From Schwartzia sp. (in: firmicutes) (GTDB taxonomy: Bacteria; Bacillota; Negativicutes; Selenomonadales; Selenomonadaceae), in assembly GCA_017480545.1 (NCBI GenBank), contig JAFVAI010000002.1, forward strand, positions 1 through 52,883: a DNA stretch of 52,883 nt, read 5' to 3'. The position numbers and the translations under genes are program-made. Below the pieces are notes generated by a model. That model searched no databases. It was not told the DNA's origin and saw nothing but the letters and a program-made list of their open reading frames with translations. Positions 44,875-52,883 of this stretch are shown one piece after another (within the stretch, counting starts at the first letter, position 1; every line of letters begins with the position of its first letter).

Positions 44875-45009
44875 TTGAAGCGTACATATCAGCCTAACAA
44901 GCATTACCGCAAGGTCACGCACGGCTTCCGCGAGCGCATGAAGACGAAGGGCGGCCGTCTCGTCCTGAAAAGGCGCCGCCAGAAGGGCAGAAAGAAGCTC
45001 TCGGCCTGA
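44875..45009 (+). CDS. rpmH: 50S ribosomal protein L34
   Basis: A 44-residue, highly basic protein with the L34 core ([40 protein letters not shown]). The start is TTG, with GGAGG nine bases upstream; no ATG fits the conserved N-terminus. First gene of the plus-strand series leaving the origin, divergent from dnaA. Confidence 0.96.
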   Translation: MKRTYQPNKHYRKVTHGFRERMKTKGGRLVLKRRRQKGRKKLSA

Positions 45010-45042
45010 GGGCCGTCGCGGCAAGATGAGGTTCCGGCATTT

Positions 45043-45408
45043 ATGTTGAGACTTTCCAAGCGAGGCATATTGCGAAGCAAGCGGATGTTCCAGGAGGTTT
45101 ATCTCCACGGGCGGTCGTGGGCGGAGCGGTATTTGGTGCTTTATGTCTTTCCGGTAATCGGGCCGGGGAGAAAAGTCGGCTTTGCCGCCGGGAAAAAGCT
45201 GGGAAACGCTGTAACGCGCAACCGCATGAAACGGTTGATGCGGGAAAGCTACCGGCGTCATCAGGCAAGACTCGCCGAGGGATTTTATTATCTTCTCGTA
45301 GCGAGGAAGCCTGCCGTCGGCGTCAAAGAGCCGGAAATGGAACGGGCCTTCCTGAAATTGGCAGGACGGGCAGGCGTTCTGAAACATTCGGCACATAGGG
45401 AAAATTGA
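45043..45408 (+). CDS. rnpA: Ribonuclease P protein component
   Basis: A 121-residue basic protein that assists the RNase P RNA in trimming tRNA 5' ends. The signature [13 protein letters not shown] is at about residues 61-73, and the N-terminal [17 protein letters not shown] is typical. It starts 33 bases after rpmH, the conserved pairing, and ends one base before the yidD start. Confidence 0.95.
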   Translation: MLRLSKRGILRSKRMFQEVYLHGRSWAERYLVLYVFPVIGPGRKVGFAAGKKLGNAVTRNRMKRLMRESYRRHQARLAEGFYYLLVARKPAVGVKEPEMERAFLKLAGRAGVLKHSAHREN

Positions 45409-45409
45409 G

Positions 45410-45622
45410 ATGGCGAAGAAAATCTTTCTTTTTTTTATTCGGTTTTATCGCGCTTTTTTGTCTCCCTTGAAACTTCCCTGTTGCCGATATGTTCCGACAT
45501 GCTCGGAATACGCGATGACAGCGGTGGAAAGGTATGGGGCGGCGAAGGGCGGATGGCTGGCTGTCAGGCGGATTTTCCGCTGTCACCCGTTCGCCGGAAG
45601 CGGATATGACCCTGTGCCATGA
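45410..45622 (+). CDS. yidD: Membrane protein insertion efficiency factor YidD
   Basis: A 70-residue protein of the YidD family, which assists YidC in membrane insertion. Conserved words are [29 protein letters not shown] and [14 protein letters not shown], with conserved cysteines. It starts within two bases of the rnpA stop. Confidence 0.94.
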   Translation: MAKKIFLFFIRFYRAFLSPLKLPCCRYVPTCSEYAMTAVERYGAAKGGWLAVRRIFRCHPFAGSGYDPVP

Positions 45623-45626
45623 CTCA

Positions 45627-45656
45627 AAAAATGCCCGGATGAACCGGGCATTTTTA
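45627..45656 (+). terminator. Terminator or attenuator between yidD and yidC
   Basis: ATGCCCGG and CCGGGCAT form an 8-base stem with a 4-base loop (45631-45650) followed by TTTTT. It is five bases after yidD and may partly stop transcription before yidC. Confidence 0.75.
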
Positions 45657-45703
45657 TCAGGCAATACCGAACAGGAAATTTTTCCGAAATTAGGAGTGAT
45701 ACA

Positions 45704-46429
45704 TTGGATTTTTTTGGTTCCCTTCTGGATCCTTTCGTTCATTTGTTCCAGACGGGCATTAACGTCATTTATGAGTTTTTATCCAATGCGGGCTTTCCAA
45801 ATTACGGCGTGGCGATTATCCTTTTGACGATTATCATCAAGATGGCGCTTTACCCGTTGACGGTGAAGCAAATCAAGTCCATGAAAGCCATGCAGGAGCT
45901 TCAGCCGAAAATGAAGAAGCTGCAGGAACAGTACAAGGACAATCCGCAGCTGCTTCAGCAGGAAATGGCCCGGCTGTATGAAAACGCGGGCGTGAATCCT
46001 CTGGCCGGGTGTTTGCCGCTTCTCGTGCAGATGCCGATATTGATGGCGATTTATTATGCGCTCCGCGATATGACGTACGCGGGCGATCCTACGTTTTTCT
46101 GGATTCCGTCCCTTTCGGAGGCGGATCCGCTGCATATCCTTCCAATCGTGTCCGCGTTGACGACCTATGTGGTGTCGATTCAGACGACGCCCTCGGATGG
46201 CGGCTCCCAAGCAAAAATCATGGCATATATGATGCCGCTCTTTATTGGATGGATCAGCTGGAATTTCGCGGCGGGTCTTGTGTTGTACTGGATCACGATG
46301 AATGTTGTGCAGGGCCTGCAGCAATGGTGGATGTTCAGGGGCGAAGAAAAAAACGGAAAACCGAAGCCGGGGAAAAAAGAGCAGAAAGCCGATAAGGAAC
46401 CCGCAAAGGGAAAGAAGAAGGCAAAGTAG
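45704..46429 (+). CDS. yidC: Membrane protein insertase YidC/OxaI
   Basis: A 241-residue insertase placing proteins in the inner membrane, of the short Gram-positive form without the large periplasmic domain of E. coli YidC. Membrane segments are near residues 22-45 (GVAIILLTIIIKMALYPLTV), 100-120, 145-165 and 180-210. The YidC core PLAGCLPLLVQMPILMAIYY is present. The start is TTG with AGGAGTG upstream; no lipoprotein signal is seen at the N-terminus. The C-terminus is a long Lys-rich tail. The membrane-buried position usually held by Arg appears to be Lys (IIIKMALYPL). Confidence 0.95.
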   Translation: MDFFGSLLDPFVHLFQTGINVIYEFLSNAGFPNYGVAIILLTIIIKMALYPLTVKQIKSMKAMQELQPKMKKLQEQYKDNPQLLQQEMARLYENAGVNPLAGCLPLLVQMPILMAIYYALRDMTYAGDPTFFWIPSLSEADPLHILPIVSALTTYVVSIQTTPSDGGSQAKIMAYMMPLFIGWISWNFAAGLVLYWITMNVVQGLQQWWMFRGEEKNGKPKPGKKEQKADKEPAKGKKKAK

Positions 46430-46442
46430 GAGGCAGCCGTAA

Positions 46443-47288
46443 ATGGCTTTATATGTGGAAAAGACGGGAAAGACCGTCGAAGAGGCAAAATTGGCGGCGC
46501 TGGCCGAGCTTGGCGTTCGCGAGGAAGATGCCGAGGTGCAGATTATTGAAGAGGCATCCAAAGGTTTTTTGGGTTTGATCGGCGGCCATGACGCGAAGGT
46601 TCGTGTCACCATTCGGACCGGTTTTGAGATTGCGCCGAAACCCGCGCCGAAAATGCCGGAGGTCATTGAGACTTCAGTGACGGTCGGGGATATGGCAAAG
46701 CAGGCGAACGCGTCGGAAACCTCCGAGCGCAAACCGGAGCGCCGGGTGCGGGAAGAGCGTTCGCGTATGCCGTTGCCTTCCGAGGAAGAGGCAGCCATGC
46801 CGCTGGAAAAAGCGGAAAAGTTCTTGCAGCAGATTTTCGAATCGATGCATTTGGAAGTCTCCATCGAGCGGGAGCGCGGTGAGGAAGCGTATGTGCTGAA
46901 TCTGACGGGTGAAAATCTCGGGATTCTGATCGGCAAACATGGGCAGACCCTTGATTCGCTGCAGTATTTGACGAATCTCGCCGCGAATCACGGTCTGGCG
47001 GAAAATCGCGTCCATATCGTGATTGATGTCGAGCATTACCGGAACCGCCGGGAGGATACGCTCCGTCGTCTGGCGTCGCGTCTCGCGGACAAGGCAACCC
47101 GTACACGCCAACGCATCATGCTGGAGCCGATGAACCGCCATGAGCGCAAGATCATTCATATGGCGCTCCAGGATAATCGTCGCGTAACGACCTACAGCTC
47201 GGGCGACGAACCGTACCGCAAGGTCGTTATCGAGCCGAGCCGGGAACGGCGCGGCAGCTATCGCGACCGCCGGGCGGCGGAAAATTGA
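46443..47288 (+). CDS. jag: Jag/KhpB RNA-binding protein
   Basis: A 281-residue protein with an N-terminal Jag domain (VEKTGKTVEEAKLAALAELG, EEASKGFLGLIGG), a variable linker, a KH domain (NLGILIGKHGQTLDSLQYL) and a C-terminal R3H domain (MNRHERKIIHMALQD). It is an RNA-binding regulator of cell shape in related Firmicutes. It starts 13 bases after yidC, the usual neighbour. Confidence 0.94.
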   Translation: MALYVEKTGKTVEEAKLAALAELGVREEDAEVQIIEEASKGFLGLIGGHDAKVRVTIRTGFEIAPKPAPKMPEVIETSVTVGDMAKQANASETSERKPERRVREERSRMPLPSEEEAAMPLEKAEKFLQQIFESMHLEVSIERERGEEAYVLNLTGENLGILIGKHGQTLDSLQYLTNLAANHGLAENRVHIVIDVEHYRNRREDTLRRLASRLADKATRTRQRIMLEPMNRHERKIIHMALQDNRRVTTYSSGDEPYRKVVIEPSRERRGSYRDRRAAEN

Positions 47289-47302
47289 CCGGAAACAGCG
47301 CA

Positions 47303-47337
47303 GAAAGCCGTCGCATGATATAGCGGCGGCTTTTTTG
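47303..47337 (+). terminator. Terminator after jag
   Basis: AAAGCCGTCGC pairs with GCGGCGGCTTT (one G-T pair) around an 8-base loop and is followed by a T run. It ends 17 bases before mnmE. Confidence 0.8.
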
Positions 47338-47353
47338 CAATAGGAGGAAAGCT

Positions 47354-48745
47354 ATGCATCAGGAAGACACGATCAGCGCAATCGCAACGCCCCCGGGCTC
47401 CGCCGGCATCGGCGTCGTGCGCCTGAGCGGGGAGGAATCCATCGCCGTGGCGAGCGCGATGTTCCGCCCCAAAAACGGGAACAAGGTGGAAGATGTCGTT
47501 TCGGCCTCCGTGACCTATGGGGAAATTGTCGACGGAAACGGGGATATATTGGATGAAGCCTTGATGCTGATGATGAAGATGCCTCACTCCTATACACGGG
47601 AAGATGTGGTGGAATTTCAGTGCCACGGCGGGCCGGTCATCCTGCGGGCGGTGTTGGAACGGACGTATGAGCTGGGCGCGCGCCCGGCGGATCGCGGGGA
47701 GTTCACGAAGCGCGCGTTTTTGAACGGGCGGCTCGATCTTTCCGAGGCGCAGGCTGTCATGGAGGTCGTCGGCGCGAAAACGGAGGCATCCCTTCGGATG
47801 GCGATCGGTCATCTTTCCGGAAGATTTTCAGAACGCATCAAAAAACTTCGTCAAAAGTCGTTGGATTTGATTGCGCATTTGGAAGCGGTCATCGACTTTC
47901 CCGAGGAGGAAATCGACGACGTGGTGATTGACGACGTCCGGCTCCAGATTTCCGCCATGCGGTATGAAATCGAGGCCATGCTGAAAACGGCCCACGCCGG
48001 ACGTATATTGAGCGGTGGCCTGAAAACGGCCATCATCGGAAAACCGAACGTTGGCAAATCTAGCCTTTTGAATATCCTGCTTCGGGAGGAAAGGGCCATC
48101 GTCACGAATATTCCCGGCACGACCCGGGACAGCATTGAGGCATACGCCGATGTTGGCGGTGTTCCGCTGTGCCTGATCGACACGGCGGGGATTCGACGGG
48201 CCAAGGACGCGGTGGAAAAGATTGGCGTCGAGCGGGCCCGGGCTTGCGTGCAGGAGGCATCGCTGGTGTTGGCGGTTTTCGACGGCGCGGCGCCGATGAC
48301 CGGGGAAGACGAGGAAATCCTCGCTCTCGCGAAGGGAAAGGATACGATTTTTCTGCTCAATAAATCCGATCAAATTTCTTCCCCCGATGCCGTGTGCGAA
48401 AACGTGATCCGCGAAATTGTGCCGACGGCTCCAGTTCTCCGCGTTTCGGCGAAGACCGGGGAAGGGCTGGAAGTGTTGGAACCATGGATTCGGGAAAAAG
48501 CCTATGGCAGCGAGCTGAAGGGCGACGAAGCTTCCTTTGTGCACGACGCGCGAGAGGAAGAAATTTTGCGCCGCGCTTCCGGCTATTTGGCGGACACCCT
48601 GCAAACGATTGAAAATGGCATGAGCGCTGATTTTATCGTCATTGACTTGCGCTCGGTCTGGGAAACCTTGGGCGAGATTACCGGGGAAACCGCAGGGGAA
48701 GGAATCATCGACGCGATTTTCAGCAAGTTCTGTCTTGGAAAATAA
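47354..48745 (+). CDS. mnmE: tRNA modification GTPase MnmE
   Basis: A 463-residue GTPase which, with MnmG, installs the aminomethyl group on wobble uridine 34 of certain tRNAs. The folate-binding N-domain contains DTISAIATPPGSAGIGVVRLSG. The G domain has GKPNVGKSS (near residue 226), DTAG and NKSD. The C-terminus ends FCLGK, the family cysteine-containing motif. AGGAGG precedes the ATG. Confidence 0.96.
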   Translation: MHQEDTISAIATPPGSAGIGVVRLSGEESIAVASAMFRPKNGNKVEDVVSASVTYGEIVDGNGDILDEALMLMMKMPHSYTREDVVEFQCHGGPVILRAVLERTYELGARPADRGEFTKRAFLNGRLDLSEAQAVMEVVGAKTEASLRMAIGHLSGRFSERIKKLRQKSLDLIAHLEAVIDFPEEEIDDVVIDDVRLQISAMRYEIEAMLKTAHAGRILSGGLKTAIIGKPNVGKSSLLNILLREERAIVTNIPGTTRDSIEAYADVGGVPLCLIDTAGIRRAKDAVEKIGVERARACVQEASLVLAVFDGAAPMTGEDEEILALAKGKDTIFLLNKSDQISSPDAVCENVIREIVPTAPVLRVSAKTGEGLEVLEPWIREKAYGSELKGDEASFVHDAREEEILRRASGYLADTLQTIENGMSADFIVIDLRSVWETLGEITGETAGEGIIDAIFSKFCLGK

Positions 48746-48763
48746 AAATGAAGGAGAATGGTT

Positions 48764-50641
48764 GTGTTTGTTGCCGGAGAATATGATGTCGCGGTAATCG
48801 GCGCGGGCCACGCCGGTGTGGAGGCGGCGTTGGCGGCGGCGCGGATTGGCTGCCGGACCCTGCTCGCGACGCTTTCCATGGACAATATCGCGCTGATGCC
48901 CTGCAATCCGTCCATCGGCGGCCCGGCCAAGGGCCATCTCGTGCGGGAAGTGGATGCCCTCGGCGGGGAAATGGGGCTCAATATTGACAAGACCGCGATC
49001 CAGTCGCGGCTGCTCAATACGGGCAAAGGTCCGGCGGTTCACGCCTTGCGGGCACAGGCGGACAAGAAGCTTTACCAGTTCACGATGAAGGAAACCTGCG
49101 AAAAGCAGGAAAATCTGGACGTCAAACAACTTCTGATCGAGGATATCCAAGTCGAGGACGGAAAAGTCAGGGGCGTGGTCGCGGAAACGGGCGAGATTTA
49201 CCATTGCCAAGCGGTGATCTTGGCAACGGGCACTTACCTCCGCGGGCGCATCATCATCGGCGAAACGACTTACGATGCCGGGCCGAACGGACAGCGGGCG
49301 GCCATGAAGCTGACCGATGCCCTGAAACGTCTCGGCGTCGGTCTCATGCGATTCAAGACGGGAACGCCGGCCCGTGTCGACGCCGATTCCTTGGACTACG
49401 AGGAAATGGAAATCCAACCGGGGGACGAAGAGGCGGCAGCTTTTTCCTTTCTGACCGACGAGCCGACGCGAAGCGTCCTGCCTTGTTGGCTTTCCTACAC
49501 GAACGAGGAAACCCATAAGGTCATCCGCGACAATATCCATCGCGCGCCGATGGCCAACGGTGTCATCAAAGGCGTGGGGCCGCGCTATTGCCCGTCCATC
49601 GAGACGAAGATCGTGCGCTTTCCCGACAAGGAGCGTCATCAACTATTCATCGAGCCGGAGGGGTTGCACACGCGGGAAATGTACGTGCAGGGCATGTCCA
49701 CCAGCCTCCCGGTGGACGTGCAGATCGCGTTTCTCCATACGATACCGGGGCTCCGCCATTGCCGCGTCATGCGCGCGGGCTACGCCATCGAGTACGACTG
49801 CATCGACCCGACCCAGCTTTCGCCAACGCTGGAGCTGAAAAAGATTCGGGGATTTTTCTCGGCGGGCCAGTCCAACGGAACCTCTGGCTATGAAGAGGCG
49901 GCGGCCCAAGGGCTGGTTGCCGGCATCAACGCGGCGATGTTTGTGACGGGCGGCGAGCCGTTGGTACTGAAACGCTCGGAAGCGTACATCGGCGTCCTGA
50001 TTGACGACCTTGTCACCAAGGGGACCAATGAGCCGTACCGCATGATGACCTCTCGCGCCGAGTACCGCCTGATTCTCCGGCAGGACAATGCCGACCTCCG
50101 GCTTACCGAATACGGCCGCCGCGTCGGTCTCGTCACCGATGGGCGGTACGCGCGTTACCAAACGAAAAAGGCGGAAATAGAGGCGGCGCTGCAAACGCTC
50201 CGCGAAACCATACTGACGCCCAGCACGGAAACGAACGAAAAGCTTTCAAAATCAGGTCTTGCCGAAATCCGGACCGCGACTTCGCTTTTCGATTTTTTGC
50301 GCCGCCCCGAGGCGGATTATAAAACAATAAGGCCGCTCTTCGGCTTGCCGGAGATTTCCGACGAGGCGGCGAAACAGGTGGATATCACCATTACCTACGA
50401 GGGCTATATCCGCCGCCAGCAGGAGCAGATCGAGCGCATGGAGCGGCTGGAAACGAAGCTCCTGCCGACGGATATGGATTACGGGGCGGTGCCGAGCCTT
50501 CGGGAGGAGGCGAGGGAAAAACTCGCCGCCGTCCGCCCGCGTTCCGTGGGACAGGCGGGCCGGATCTCCGGCGTGTCCCCGGCCGACGTTTCGGTGCTCC
50601 TGATTTGGTTGGAAAAGGAGCGCAGAGGAAAAAAAGAATAG
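48764..50641 (+). CDS. mnmG: tRNA wobble-uridine modification enzyme MnmG (GidA)
   Basis: A 625-residue FAD protein partnering MnmE. The dinucleotide fold is at the N-terminus ([20 protein letters not shown]). Other conserved words are [24 protein letters not shown], split as [13 protein letters not shown] and [42 protein letters not shown] and [20 protein letters not shown]. The GTG at 48764 is preferred to the ATG at 48758 because AAGGAG (48751-48756) is too close to the latter. It follows mnmE by 18 bases. The next usual gene, rsmG, is absent here; a repeat-associated autotransporter follows instead. Confidence 0.96.
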   Translation: MFVAGEYDVAVIGAGHAGVEAALAAARIGCRTLLATLSMDNIALMPCNPSIGGPAKGHLVREVDALGGEMGLNIDKTAIQSRLLNTGKGPAVHALRAQADKKLYQFTMKETCEKQENLDVKQLLIEDIQVEDGKVRGVVAETGEIYHCQAVILATGTYLRGRIIIGETTYDAGPNGQRAAMKLTDALKRLGVGLMRFKTGTPARVDADSLDYEEMEIQPGDEEAAAFSFLTDEPTRSVLPCWLSYTNEETHKVIRDNIHRAPMANGVIKGVGPRYCPSIETKIVRFPDKERHQLFIEPEGLHTREMYVQGMSTSLPVDVQIAFLHTIPGLRHCRVMRAGYAIEYDCIDPTQLSPTLELKKIRGFFSAGQSNGTSGYEEAAAQGLVAGINAAMFVTGGEPLVLKRSEAYIGVLIDDLVTKGTNEPYRMMTSRAEYRLILRQDNADLRLTEYGRRVGLVTDGRYARYQTKKAEIEAALQTLRETILTPSTETNEKLSKSGLAEIRTATSLFDFLRRPEADYKTIRPLFGLPEISDEAAKQVDITITYEGYIRRQQEQIERMERLETKLLPTDMDYGAVPSLREEAREKLAAVRPRSVGQAGRISGVSPADVSVLLIWLEKERRGKKE

Positions 50642-50659
50642 GAAAAAGAAAATGACAGA

Positions 50660-50706
50660 AAAGAAAACGACGGCATCCGTTTTGCGGAGCCGTCGTTTTC
50701 TTTTCT
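50660..50706. terminator. Bidirectional terminator after mnmG
   Basis: AAAACGACGGC and GCCGTCGTTTT form an 11-base stem around a 13-base loop, with A and T runs either side. It separates mnmG from the convergent autotransporter gene. Confidence 0.88.
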
Positions 50707-50768
50707 GCGTTGCACTGAATCAGCCAATGATTTCCATCATCGGGGCGATGGTTACGCCCGCCGTGCCG

Positions 50769-52775
50769 CTAAAATTCGACGCGTATTCCGAGATTGTATT
50801 GCCACTTCGTCTGCATATCGCCACCGAAGGACTTCTCCACCTCGCCGTAGCAATATGTATTGTCGCTCAATTTCACATTGCCGCCGATGCTCGCCGTCCA
50901 GCGTGTATCATTCAGGCTTGTTTGTTCCGAATGCGACGCGCCGTATTTGTCGGTGATTCTCATCCGGCTCTCGCCGCCGAAGTCATGGATGAAATTGATG
51001 CCCACATAAAACGAAGTTTTTTCGACCTTCCGCCCGATGCGGAGACCGCCGCGCACTGTCCATGCGTTGACGCTTCCCTGCCAAATGCGCGAATCGTCGC
51101 TCATGGTATAATTCGCCTCGCCGACATGGCCATAAATCAGCTCGGCTTCCGGTTGGATAAAATACCCGTCCTTGAGAGGAATCCGCCGTCCGTACTCTAC
51201 GCCGATACTCGTGGCCCAAGCATGGTAATCTCCCGTCAGTTTCGCTCCGGTGCCCGCCGCGTAGCTTGTCAGGTCGCTCGAAAGCCGCCCCTGCCGGGCA
51301 ATGACATCAAGATAATGTCCTTTTGTTCCAAGATAACTTGCGTAAAGCGCAAGGCTCGTGCTGCGGTTCTTGGAATATCCAGAATGGCTGTAGCCCGTCG
51401 TGCCGTCGTACACTGTCACCGCGCCACCAAAGAACCACGTATCCCCGTCGCCCAACGTTGTCTTGTGGTCATAGCCGACCTGATAACCGTTGTACGTCCC
51501 GCTTGTCCCGTAGCGCCCGCTTTCCTCGCGTCCACGGAAGAAACGCGCCCACGCGCCGTCATCGTCCTCCGCGTAGCGCAAATCGCCAAGCCGCTTCGTC
51601 AGATTGTTGTATTCGTTGCGCCAATGGAAATATGTATTGACGGCCGCTCCCTGCGTGTTTTGCGACAAATTGCTGAGCACGGGTGTGCCACTGTTGCCGC
51701 TGCCATTGTGATAGATTCCGTCGTCCTGTCCGGAAGGAGTTGTCTTTTCGTCGCTCTTGTCATTGCCGCTTTGCTTTCCATCGTCGTGTTTCGATGGAGT
51801 TGTTTGATGCTCGTCCTCTTTCCCTCCGTCTTGTTCTGATGGAATTGTCTTATGCTCGTCCTCTTTCCTTCCGTCTTGTTCTGATGGAGTTGTTTTGTGC
51901 TCGTCTTCTTTCCCGCTTTCTTGTTCCGAGGGCTTCGTATTGTCTTCGCTCTCTGTTTCATTATCCTTCTCGTCCTCTTTTTCCGGCTCGGATGGATCGC
52001 CCGTGCGCCGAATATCACTCACCGACCATGTTGTTTCATTCGCTGTCGTCTCGCTCGTCAGTGTCGGCGTATAATTATACGCTCCGGCATCAAAATTTTC
52101 GATGCCAAAATCTACTGCGTATCCGTTGTTTTTTGCGGATTTATCATGCACCAATGCAAATGGTGTCACCTTTACATCATTTGTCAACGCGAAATCCGCC
52201 TGCGTCGGCGAAAGACGGATCGTATGATGCGCGTCCTCCGTCACGTTCCGATCAATCCACACCGACCCTGCGCTGATTTTTCCGCTGTTCGGTGCATCTT
52301 GCGCAATGTTAAACTTGAAAATGCCGCCTGTGCCGGAAAGAGTGCTTAAATTTACATACATTCCAACAGGGACAGAAACAGTGCCATTATTATCAATCGT
52401 AGTATTTCCCTTGTTGGACGTGCCATGATAATACCAATTATACACATCGGGAATGTCCCATGCCGCGCCATTTGCCACAACAAGGCTTGCCTGTTCACCA
52501 CCATGGAAATTGCCATTGATAAACGACTCTTCATTACTGAGTTTAATGACACCGGACTCCAAGCTCACATTGCGATTGATTTTCACAACACCTTCGCCGG
52601 ATTCATTTATTTTTGTTTCGTGTTCAAATAACACCTGCTGTTCATACTGCTTATCCGAAGAAGGATCGCCAGCGATTTCAACATTTTGAATCGCATATTG
52701 CCCATAAATGCTTCCGATTAAATTGACTTGGTTTGTTATCTTTAAGGAAACGCCGAACAAGTCCCTTCGGCCCAC
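50769..52775 (-). CDS. Autotransporter (type V secretion), 5' end lost in a repeat
   Basis: As read, 668 residues. The last 280 residues are an autotransporter beta-domain (from FHWRNEYNNLTKRLGDLRY to the terminal GIRVEF), a barrel in the outer membrane. Before it is an acidic linker with 15-residue repeats and an N-terminal passenger part of beta-helix type (GVIKLSNEESFINGNF, WYYHGTSNKGNTTIDNNGTV). No signal peptide exists, though export needs one. The first 12 residues (MGRRDLFGVSLK) are a translation of the MITE-like repeat. The gene has therefore lost its 5' part to the repeat, or the true start lies beyond the window. Confidence 0.8.
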   Translation of the reverse strand: MGRRDLFGVSLKITNQVNLIGSIYGQYAIQNVEIAGDPSSDKQYEQQVLFEHETKINESGEGVVKINRNVSLESGVIKLSNEESFINGNFHGGEQASLVVANGAAWDIPDVYNWYYHGTSNKGNTTIDNNGTVSVPVGMYVNLSTLSGTGGIFKFNIAQDAPNSGKISAGSVWIDRNVTEDAHHTIRLSPTQADFALTNDVKVTPFALVHDKSAKNNGYAVDFGIENFDAGAYNYTPTLTSETTANETTWSVSDIRRTGDPSEPEKEDEKDNETESEDNTKPSEQESGKEDEHKTTPSEQDGRKEDEHKTIPSEQDGGKEDEHQTTPSKHDDGKQSGNDKSDEKTTPSGQDDGIYHNGSGNSGTPVLSNLSQNTQGAAVNTYFHWRNEYNNLTKRLGDLRYAEDDDGAWARFFRGREESGRYGTSGTYNGYQVGYDHKTTLGDGDTWFFGGAVTVYDGTTGYSHSGYSKNRSTSLALYASYLGTKGHYLDVIARQGRLSSDLTSYAAGTGAKLTGDYHAWATSIGVEYGRRIPLKDGYFIQPEAELIYGHVGEANYTMSDDSRIWQGSVNAWTVRGGLRIGRKVEKTSFYVGINFIHDFGGESRMRITDKYGASHSEQTSLNDTRWTASIGGNVKLSDNTYCYGEVEKSFGGDMQTKWQYNLGIRVEF
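51779..51935. repeat. 45-base tandem repeat in the autotransporter linker
   Basis: About three units of 45 bases encode KEDEHKTTPSEQDGR-like 15-residue blocks, with degenerate partial copies at both edges. Units are very similar at the DNA level, so copy number can change in frame. The encoded stretch is acidic, polar and probably unfolded, joining passenger and barrel. Confidence 0.8.
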
Positions 52776-52883
52776 GCCGGGTCTTTTTCCGCCATGCTGC
52801 GTCAGATGCCGTTCGACGTAGCGATGCTACGCCTTCGCGGCCTCTTCCTTGCCTGACGAAAAAATCCCTCGGCGTGGCCTCGA
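52742..52883. repeat. MITE-like palindromic repeat, copy C (cut by window end)
   Basis: It starts TTAAGGAAACGCCGAACAAG at 52742 and runs to the window end. From 52771 the last 113 bases match bases 1-113 of the window with two differences. It forms the apparent 5' end of the autotransporter gene. Confidence 0.85.

Noticed and set aside
47828..49642. Long open frame antisense to mnmE and mnmG
   Set aside because: It spans two real genes on the other strand and has the composition of a shadow frame.

Overview
The window looks like the replication-origin region of a Negativicutes (Selenomonas/Veillonella-type) chromosome: a Firmicutes-type origin gene order in a cell with an outer membrane. The order dnaA-dnaN-yaaA-recF-DUF721-remB-gyrB on the minus strand, facing rpmH-rnpA-yidD-yidC-jag-mnmE-mnmG on the plus strand, is the classic low-GC Gram-positive origin. 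The S-layer-homology porin (16842-18263) and the autotransporter (50769-52775) require an outer membrane. Backbone genes are GC-rich; several accessory genes are clearly AT-rich. No species is assigned.

Layout. (1) 1-5.0 kb: palindromic repeats, a small membrane protein, a UvrB-domain-less UvrA paralogue and a P1-family self-cleaving peptidase. (2) 5.0-16.8 kb: an accessory island. Two truncated copies of the 5' end of a DUF1848 gene (5042, 9213), each followed by a related three-arm repeat, stand in front of two defence cassettes. The first is a type II restriction-modification cassette (two overlapping C5-methyltransferases plus an HNH nuclease). The second is Fic, a KAP NTPase, and a two-gene type I-like system whose methyltransferase carries its own nuclease domain. 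The intact DUF1848 gene closes the island at 15811. (3) 16.8-23.3 kb: SLH porin, then a convergent snf2-VOC-dinB operon. (4) 23.4-33.4 kb: a second accessory block with a minus-strand cluster (HTH protein, SF2 helicase fused to an HExxH metalloprotease, a Cys-rich/Tudor-like protein, and a TPR protein), then RhuM, a broken YhcG-type gene and a UvrD helicase with an embedded DEDDh exonuclease. (5) 33.5-37.1 kb: a diguanylate cyclase gene interrupted by one in-frame amber codon, four tRNA genes (Lys, Glu, Asp, Phe) and htpX. (6) 37.2-50.6 kb: the origin region, with DnaA boxes on both sides of dnaA. (7) 50.7-52.9 kb: an autotransporter whose 5' end lies in a repeat.

Both window ends lie inside the same palindromic repeat family (113 bases, two mismatches between the ends), so this may be an assembly contig that breaks at that repeat.

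Best candidates for something undescribed are the HTH / helicase-metalloprotease pair with its two uncharacterised neighbours, and the DUF1848-fragment module that repeatedly borders defence cassettes. Function assignments rest on motifs read by eye; no database search was possible.
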